NCBI RefSeq assembly: GCF_017526105.1
Contig: NZ_CP071839.1
Location: forward strand, 6,215,001 to 6,279,000
Origin: Streptomyces cyanogenus
GTDB lineage: Bacteria; Actinomycetota; Actinomycetes; Streptomycetales; Streptomycetaceae
Direction: 5' to 3'
Length of the DNA: 64,000 nucleotides
The notes under the pieces are model-generated. The model saw only the letters and a program-made list of their open reading frames with translations, was not told where the DNA came from and made no database searches. Position 1 is the stretch's first letter. The number at the start of each line of letters is the position of its first letter. The position numbers and the translations under genes are program-made. This document shows positions 58,949 through 64,000 of this stretch, piece by piece.

Positions 58949-60699
58949 CGATGACGGACAAGAAGCACGAGGAAGACCTCCATCGCGTCTCTCGGCAGAA
59001 CTCGATGGCGGACATCGTCAGAGGTGTCGAAGACGGTTCGCTCCCGTTCCTCGGCATGGCACGCCCGGTGGTCGAAGCCACGCCGTTCGGGCGGGCTGTC
59101 GCCGCCAGGACGGACTTCGACAAGCGCGACCTCGAACTGAACAAGATGATCGATCTGGTCGAGTCGACCGACCCCGAGGACCTTGAGTCCTCCGGTAAGG
59201 CTCTGTGGGATGCGCGCGATGCCATCAAGAAGGCCGCCGACGACCTCAAGGCCAACATCGACCAGGTTCACTGGGTCGGAGAATCGGGCGAGGCCTTCCG
59301 TGGCTGGGGTGACAACCTCGTCACCAACACACACCACTTGAGCGAGTTCGCCGGAGCGGCGGGCGACCAGATCACCGCTGCCGCGGTGGGTCTCGCGGCC
59401 GTTCGTGGTGCCATGCCGGCTCGTGACACCAGGGCGGAACCGAAGCGGCCCGACAAGTTCACCGAGGCCGAGAAGACCGCGAACGCGAAGGACTACGCCG
59501 CCGCCGTCAAGGTGGAGAAGGACCGCCAAGAGGCGATCAACCAGATGAACCGGTTGGCGTCGTACTACGCGGTCTCGGAAGAGGTTCTGGCGGCCCTACC
59601 GGCCAAGGACAAGACGCCGGATTTCACGTCGGTACCCGATGTCGGAGTGCCTCGGCCCACGTACTGGTCCGGCGAGAACTCTCCTACGTCCGGCACCGGC
59701 TCTCCGCACACAGGAACCGGATCGACGCCTGCCCTCGGCCATCACACGGCTGCGGTGGGGCCGGACCATGTCACTCGGCATGTAGTTACAGGTGACACCA
59801 CGCCCCGGGTCCCGGCCACGGACCCCACCCGCAACATTCCGCTCCCTGAGGAGCCCGTCGGTACGCACATCGACAGCACCGGCACGCTTCCTCCGCCCAC
59901 GACCACCCACACGACCGGCCCCACCCCGCCGGTCACGGGCATGCCTCCGACAAACGGCGGCCAGCCCGATCCGCTGGGTGGCGGCGGCTACCGTGTGCCG
60001 CTCCCCAACCCGACGTCGGGTCGAAGCCTGAACGGTTCGCGCGGGTACCGTACCCCTCCCTTCGCTCAGGGCCGCGCGGGTACGACCGGGCTGACCAGTC
60101 CGACGGGTCCCGGACGTACAGCCGCACAAGGCCCTACAAACCCGATGGGGCGTACGACACCGACGGGACAGTCCGCAGGTAGGAGCACCACTCCCTCTCC
60201 CATGGGGCGTGCAGTCACCGGTGGTACACCGCGACCCGGTGGAACGGCGACACCCCGGGGGAACACCGCGCCGACCACCGGCGCCGGCCGCTCCAACGGA
60301 GTGGTCGGTGGCCGCCCCACGGCTACCGGCGGCCCGGCGAAGGGCGGGGCGAAGATCCCCCGTGGCACGGTCATCGGTGGGGAAGCGCAGACGAACTCCC
60401 GGTCCGCGCCTGGCCGCCTCGGTCAGCGTGGTGTCTTCGGAGCGTCCGAGTCCACGGTACGGCCCGGTGTGAAGGCGCCCGGCTCTTCCGGCTCTCGTAC
60501 CGGTGCGGGTGTGTCGGAGGCTGTCACAGGCAGGCCTTCAGCGCGTAACTCCGCCGCGGGAGCTGAGCGTAACGGCTTGACGCGTGGTGGTGCCGGTCTC
60601 GTACGCGGTGCCGGCCACAAGGGGAAGCCCGAGGATGTCGACGAAGAGACATATCTGCCCGACGAGCCCCGGCGTGATGTGCCGCCGGCGGCGAAGTGA
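58945..60699 (+). CDS. WxG-domain ESX substrate candidate with long Pro/Gly/Thr tail
   Basis: A 584-residue protein; GTG 58945 overlaps the previous stop (GTGA), ATG 58951 is an alternative. Residues ~60-210 are helical with a WXG100-like turn, HWVGESGEAFRGW (Trp110-Val-Gly112). Residues ~250-560 are a disordered Gly/Thr/Pro/Arg-rich region (TGTGSTP, GRTTPTGQSAGRS). The extreme C-terminus is acidic and defined: EDVDEETYLPDEPRRDVPP, including a Y-x-x-x-E pattern like the ESX export signal (usual form YxxxD/E). The coupled small partner upstream and the mycosin gene 24 bp downstream suggest a secreted substrate with its own protease. No toxin domain is visible. Confidence 0.78.
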   Translation: MTMTDKKHEEDLHRVSRQNSMADIVRGVEDGSLPFLGMARPVVEATPFGRAVAARTDFDKRDLELNKMIDLVESTDPEDLESSGKALWDARDAIKKAADDLKANIDQVHWVGESGEAFRGWGDNLVTNTHHLSEFAGAAGDQITAAAVGLAAVRGAMPARDTRAEPKRPDKFTEAEKTANAKDYAAAVKVEKDRQEAINQMNRLASYYAVSEEVLAALPAKDKTPDFTSVPDVGVPRPTYWSGENSPTSGTGSPHTGTGSTPALGHHTAAVGPDHVTRHVVTGDTTPRVPATDPTRNIPLPEEPVGTHIDSTGTLPPPTTTHTTGPTPPVTGMPPTNGGQPDPLGGGGYRVPLPNPTSGRSLNGSRGYRTPPFAQGRAGTTGLTSPTGPGRTAAQGPTNPMGRTTPTGQSAGRSTTPSPMGRAVTGGTPRPGGTATPRGNTAPTTGAGRSNGVVGGRPTATGGPAKGGAKIPRGTVIGGEAQTNSRSAPGRLGQRGVFGASESTVRPGVKAPGSSGSRTGAGVSEAVTGRPSARNSAAGAERNGLTRGGAGLVRGAGHKGKPEDVDEETYLPDEPRRDVPPAAK

Positions 60700-60723
60700 C
60701 CGCGATTGAGGACACGGAATACG

Positions 60724-62046
60724 ATGAAGTCAGGGATCAGCCGACGGGCCGAGCGGGTTGCGCTCCACGGGACGCGTAGCGGCAGACGAGCGCGCGCCGT
60801 GGGCGCGGCCGTCGGCGCCCTGGCGGTGGCGACCGTGGGTTTTGCGCCGAGTGCTGTTGCGGATGACGTCCAGTCGAAGCAGTGGTACCTGGGCCCGATG
60901 CAGGCCGAGCAGATGTGGAAGGTCAGCACGGGTAAGGGCGTGAAGGTCGCTGTCATCGACAGCGGGGTGAACGCGAACACCTCGTCGCTCAAGGGGCAGG
61001 TCCTGACCGACGAGGTTCCGAAGTCGGTTGCCTACCGCGCTACGGACGACTACGGCGGTCATGGGACGACCATGGCGGAGTTGATCGCGGGTACGGGTGC
61101 GGGTGGCGGTCTGAAGGGTTTGGCGCCCGGGGCGAAGATCGTTCCGTATCGGGTCAAGTTCGAGAACTTGAAGGGCGGGGCGGACGAGTTGAACAAGACG
61201 CCCGAGCCGGCCGAGGCGATCAGGGCGGCAGCCGACACCGACGCGAAGATCATCAACATGTCCTTCGGTGCGGTGGGCCCGAGTTCCAAGGAGGAGGAGG
61301 CTGTTGAGTACGCCGCCTCGAAGGGCAAGCTGCTGATAGCGGCGGTGGGCAATGACGGCCGGAAGGCGGGAGACACCATCGGTTACCCGGCCGCCTATTC
61401 GTACGTGATCGGCGTCGCATCGGTCGACAAGTCCCTCACGGTGTCGAAGTTCTCCTCGTCCGGTAACTACGTGGACCTCTCGGCACCAGGCCAGGGCTTT
61501 CCGGGATGGTGCGACACCAACTTCCGTTCGTACTGCGACAACGTGAACGGTACGAGTTCGGCAGCCGCGATCGCCTCGGGCGCCGCCGCTCTGATCTGGT
61601 CCGCGCACCCTGACTGGACGGTGAACCAGGTCACCCGTGCCCTGATCGACACGGCCGGCCGTACATGGGCCAAGAACAATCCGAGCAAGTACGGCGGCTA
61701 TGGGCTCATTCGCCCCCGTCTCGTTCTGGCGAAGCAGAACTACGACGCCGGCCCGGCCAACGTGGACCCGCTTCGGGCGGAGAACGGCGGCGACCTGCTC
61801 GCCAAGTCCGCAGCATCCTCCACATCCTCCTCCTCTTCTTCCTCCCCGTCCGCCCCCTCCTCCTCCGCATCAACCCCGTCACAAGCCCCCGAAAAGGGTT
61901 CTACCGGCGGTACTTCGGCGGCAGGATCGAGCACGGAGTCGTCGAAGGACGACAACACCCTCTGGGTCGTGCTCGGCGCCGTGGCCGCGGTCGTCGTGGT
62001 CGGCGGTGGGGGCGTGGCCGTCGCGCGGGCGCGGCGTGCCAGGTGA
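60724..62046 (+). CDS. Mycosin 3, subtilisin-like protease of the cassette
   Basis: A 440-residue S8 protease. ATG 60724 follows GAGGAC. Signal peptide ~1-46 (ending PSAVADD). Triad: Asp in VAVIDSGVN, His in YGGHGTTMAELIAG, Ser in NGTSSAAAI. Before the C-terminal membrane helix there is a long Ser tract (STSSSSSSSPSAPSSSAS), longer than in mycosin 2. It is the third gene of the cassette that starts at 58502. Relative to mycosin 2, substitutions are spread over the protease domain but absent from the last ~60 codons apart from one base. Confidence 0.9.
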   Translation: MKSGISRRAERVALHGTRSGRRARAVGAAVGALAVATVGFAPSAVADDVQSKQWYLGPMQAEQMWKVSTGKGVKVAVIDSGVNANTSSLKGQVLTDEVPKSVAYRATDDYGGHGTTMAELIAGTGAGGGLKGLAPGAKIVPYRVKFENLKGGADELNKTPEPAEAIRAAADTDAKIINMSFGAVGPSSKEEEAVEYAASKGKLLIAAVGNDGRKAGDTIGYPAAYSYVIGVASVDKSLTVSKFSSSGNYVDLSAPGQGFPGWCDTNFRSYCDNVNGTSSAAAIASGAAALIWSAHPDWTVNQVTRALIDTAGRTWAKNNPSKYGGYGLIRPRLVLAKQNYDAGPANVDPLRAENGGDLLAKSAASSTSSSSSSSPSAPSSSASTPSQAPEKGSTGGTSAAGSSTESSKDDNTLWVVLGAVAAVVVVGGGGVAVARARRAR

Positions 62047-62050
62047 CGTC
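61861..62050 (+). repeat. Direct repeat, copy B: near-identical 3' end of mycosin 3
   Basis: Partner of 57953-58142. It covers the linker, the membrane helix, the basic tail, the stop codon and four following bases. Confidence 0.85.
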
Positions 62051-62173
62051 GTCAGCCGTCTGTAGCCCTGTGCTCTTCGGATAGGGCATGCAGTACGCGC
62101 TCACCGCCGTGGCGCACTGCGCGGCTGTGGGCCGAGCCAGTTGGACCAACAGACAGACACAGAAAGGGCTGAG

Positions 62174-62518
62174 ATGGCCGACAACAAGCAGAAGCTCGAA
62201 GATGCATCAGTAATCCACCTGCAGAAGCAGATGCTGGAGAAGTACGAGGGCATCCGCAAGCGCGTGCACGGTCTGCAGGGCGTGATCGACGGCCTGGAGG
62301 GTCAGTGGCACGGTATCGGTCGTGCCGCCTTCGACTCCAAGCAGTACGAGATCAACCAGTCGCTGCAGGCCATCGGTGGCATCCTCGGTGACGTCATCGA
62401 GGCCATGACTGCGACGCGCAACATCAAGGACAGCAAGGAAGACGAGGTCCGCGCGGCCGTCAACAAGATCGACGTGCGGGACGGCGCTCCCACCGTGTCC
62501 CCCCTGAGCTCCTACTGA
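62174..62518 (+). CDS. esxB: WXG100-family protein EsxB-like
   Basis: A 114-residue helical hairpin protein. ATG 62174 follows AAAGGG; the upstream extension to 62141 has no ribosome site. The W-x-G turn is LEGQWHGIGRAAF (Trp45-His-Gly47) between two amphipathic helices. The C-terminal ~20 residues (DVRDGAPTVSPLSSY) lack a clear YxxxD/E signal, as expected for the partner that depends on the other subunit for export. It is slightly longer than the usual 100 residues. A small GCCGGG-GTA-CCCGGC hairpin (62543-62557) lies between it and the next gene. Confidence 0.88.
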   Translation: MADNKQKLEDASVIHLQKQMLEKYEGIRKRVHGLQGVIDGLEGQWHGIGRAAFDSKQYEINQSLQAIGGILGDVIEAMTATRNIKDSKEDEVRAAVNKIDVRDGAPTVSPLSSY

Positions 62519-62596
62519 TCCGAGCGAACACTCAGGACTTCTGCCGGGGTACCCGGCGCATCCACAGATCCACATCGGTGAGACGAGGTAACAGGT

Positions 62597-62896
62597 ATGG
62601 CCAACAACGCTGACGGCCTGTCAGTCACTTATGACGGGCTCGACGTCGCGGCGACGAAGATTGGCAACGAGGCGAGCGAGCTCGAGCGGGACCTCGCGGA
62701 GCTGCGTCGGCTGGTCGTGAGCAGCCTGCAGTACTGGGAGGGTCAGGCGCAGGACACCTTCAACGAGAAGCTGACCCGCTGGGACAAGGAAGCGAACGAC
62801 ATCCACCAGGCACTGGCCGGCATCGGCCACGTCGTCGCCCAGTCCGGCGGTACGTACATGGAAGGCGACAAGAAGGCGGCCAGCTACTTCCGGTAG
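62597..62896 (+). CDS. esxA: WXG100-family protein EsxA-like
   Basis: A 99-residue ESX substrate. ATG 62597 has GAGG upstream. Two helices flank SLQYWEGQAQDTF (Trp47-Glu-Gly49). The C-terminus GGTYMEGDKKAASYFR contains Y-x-x-x-D (Tyr87, Asp91), the export signal recognised by EccC. It is expected to form a heterodimer with the EsxB-like protein. A terminator follows. Confidence 0.92.
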   Translation: MANNADGLSVTYDGLDVAATKIGNEASELERDLAELRRLVVSSLQYWEGQAQDTFNEKLTRWDKEANDIHQALAGIGHVVAQSGGTYMEGDKKAASYFR

Positions 62897-62928
62897 GCCG
62901 AGGCTCGCGAAAGCGACGAAGCAACTCC

Positions 62929-62959
62929 AGGGTGGGCGCGCGCGGGAGGCGCCCACCCT
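62929..62959 (+). terminator. Terminator after esxA
   Basis: A perfect 11-bp stem (62929-62939 with 62949-62959) and a 9-base loop, followed by GCTGTTG, 32 bp after the esxA stop. Confidence 0.75.
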
Positions 62960-63001
62960 GCTGTTGTGCCCGGCCGAGGAGCCGATCCAGAGGGACGAAG
63001 G

Positions 63002-63780
63002 GTGAACACGCGCGTGTCAGGTACCGGGCCCGGGCCCCGAGGTGGTTCGCGGATCGGACCGTACACGGTCGTCACCCGGCTCGACTCCGGCAGCACCGGC
63101 CACACACCTGTCCCCGAGCACCGCTACATCGCCCGCAGCGCCGACGGTGATCGCACCGTACTGCTCAGCACCCCTTGGCGACGGTCGACCCGCAGCGCTT
63201 CATGGCCGAGGCCGACGCCTCCCGCCATCTCCTCGGGTCCTGTGTCCTCCCGGCCGTCGAACTGGCCGGCCCCGGCGAGCAGCCGTGGCACGCGCGTCCC
63301 TACCGGCCCGCCCTTCCGTTGCCCCTGGCTCTCGCCGTGCACGGCGGCCCGCTGCCCGAGCGGACGGTCCGGGCGCTCGCCGTCGCGCTGGCCGAGAACC
63401 TCGCCGTGACGCACGGGCAGAACCTGACCCACGCGGGGATCAGCCCGTCCGCCGTGCTGATCGCCGCGGACGGCCCGAGGCTCACCTGCTTCGGGGCGGT
63501 ACGGGCCGCGGCGCCCGACGGTGCCGTACGGCGGGAACTGCCCGGCATCGATCCCGGCAGCCTCCCGCCGGAACAGGCTGCGGGCGGACAGCCGCGCCCG
63601 CTGGGTGACGTGTACCCCGCCGACCACCTCCCCGACGGGCTGCTCGCGGACATCGGTCGGCGGGCCGCCGACGTCTGGCGGAAGTTGCCCCAGCGGTTGC
63701 CGGCTCCGGCGGTTGGCGGGGCCTGGTCCGCCCTTACCGCGCCGCCAGGAACTCCACCCAAGCCGGCGGTGCCGGCACCG
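63002..63780 (+). pseudogene. Broken serine/threonine kinase-like gene
   Basis: GTG 63002 (GAAGG upstream) starts a kinase-like N-lobe: RIGPYTVVTRLDSG, then PVPEHRYIARSADGDRTVLLSTP. At a run of four C's (63171-63174) the frame breaks. One more C would continue it as TPLATVDPQRFMAEADASRHLLGSCVLPAVELAGPGEQPWHARPY, then ENLAVTHGQNLTHAGISPSAVLIAADGPRLTCFGAVRA and LPPEQAAGGQPRPLGDVY. The catalytic HRD-type loop reads HAGISPSAVL, so even the intact ancestor was probably a pseudokinase. After GDVY (~63612) kinase similarity stops, and the frame runs without stop into eccC sequence. A C-terminal deletion therefore adds to the frameshift. A sequencing error could explain the frameshift alone. Confidence 0.65.
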
Positions 63781-64000
63781 TCAGTTCGTTCCCTCCGGCA
63801 CCAGCCCGATCTGAACCATCGGCTTCCCCCGCTTGCGCGACACGAAGACCCCCCGGCCCGCCGGCATCGGCCTCGGCCGGACCCCGCCGAGCAGATCGCC
63901 CTCGGCCGGATCGCCCGCGAGGACCACACCCTGGGCGCCGAGTTCCTTGATGCGCTGCATGAAGGACTCGTAACCGGCACGCCCCGCACCGGCCGTGGAC
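63781..64000 (-). CDS. eccC: Type VII secretion ATPase EccC, C-terminal end (5' end outside window)
   Basis: On the minus strand the stop TGA is at 63783-63781 and the frame is open to the window edge, giving the last 73 residues. They read STAGAGRAGYESFMQRIKEL, then LAGDPAEGDLLGGVRPRPMPAGRGVFVSRKRGKPMVQIGLVPEGTN. The GDPAEGxLLGGVRPRPxPPGRG segment is characteristic of the last FtsK/SpoIIIE ATPase domain of EccC, the motor of ESX secretion. It is convergent with the broken kinase gene. No other part of the protein is visible. Confidence 0.85.
   Translation of the reverse strand, partial: STAGAGRAGYESFMQRIKELGAQGVVLAGDPAEGDLLGGVRPRPMPAGRGVFVSRKRGKPMVQIGLVPEGTN

Noticed and set aside
63300-63989. 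Minus-strand frame as part of EccC
   Set aside because: It is in a different frame from the EccC C-terminus, which stops at 63781; it reads as low-complexity shadow.

Overview
The window is high-GC actinobacterial chromosome, almost certainly Streptomyces. The nusA-ylxR-infB-rbfA-truB-ribF block, dxr/ispG, Tat-type and lipobox signal peptides, a DasR-type operator in front of a secreted chitinase, and a type VII (ESX) secretion locus all fit that genus. I saw no rRNA, tRNA, CRISPR array, prophage or insertion sequence.

Layout. (1) 1-1929: the end of a DUF4190 membrane protein, a ~144-bp tandem repeat array, and a NADAR protein. (2) 2109-9300: a tightly packed polyamine operon (gamma-aminobutyraldehyde dehydrogenase, potDABC-like ABC transporter, FAD amine oxidoreductase). 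(3) 9440-13376: a low-complexity secreted protein, a small hypothetical protein behind a ribosome-site hairpin, a GH18 chitinase and a PAP2 protein that overlaps it antisense. (4) 13850-20892: GABA aminotransferase, a TraG/VirD4-like membrane ATPase, a PucR-type regulator and a second aldehyde dehydrogenase. With block 2 this gives a path from putrescine through GABA to succinate. (5) 21044-24143: a small FDHR-repeat secreted protein, an acyl-CoA dehydrogenase and a lamin-tail protein. (6) 24327-31570: dxr, site-2 protease, ispG, two acetyltransferases, proS. (7) 31637-34413: a minus-strand group with lipoproteins, a ferritin-like DUF4439 protein and a degenerate aminoglycoside-kinase-like protein. 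(8) 34667-46934: rimP, nusA, ylxR, infB, DUF503, rbfA, truB, a 1297-residue trypsin-like/P-loop/helical-repeat protein that has lost its catalytic serine, and ribF.

(9) 47011-64000: the ESX locus. An EspI-like ATPase, an unnamed ESX gene and eccE run leftward, and eccB plus a first mycosin run rightward. Then come two more mycosins, a pair of overlapping genes encoding a coiled-coil protein and a WxG-domain protein, esxB, esxA, a broken kinase-like gene, and the 3' end of eccC on the minus strand.

The most interesting structure is in block 9. The segment 56607-58142 is a deletion derivative of the three-gene cassette 58502-62046 (coiled-coil gene, WxG gene, mycosin). It keeps the first codons of gene 1, the last codons of gene 2 and a complete mycosin, and the two mycosins are almost identical over their last ~190 bp. 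This points to tandem duplication of a substrate-plus-dedicated-protease module inside an ESX locus, followed by deletion and probable gene conversion. Second in interest is the pseudo-protease/NTPase protein between truB and ribF. All readings are by eye from sequence; no database search was run.
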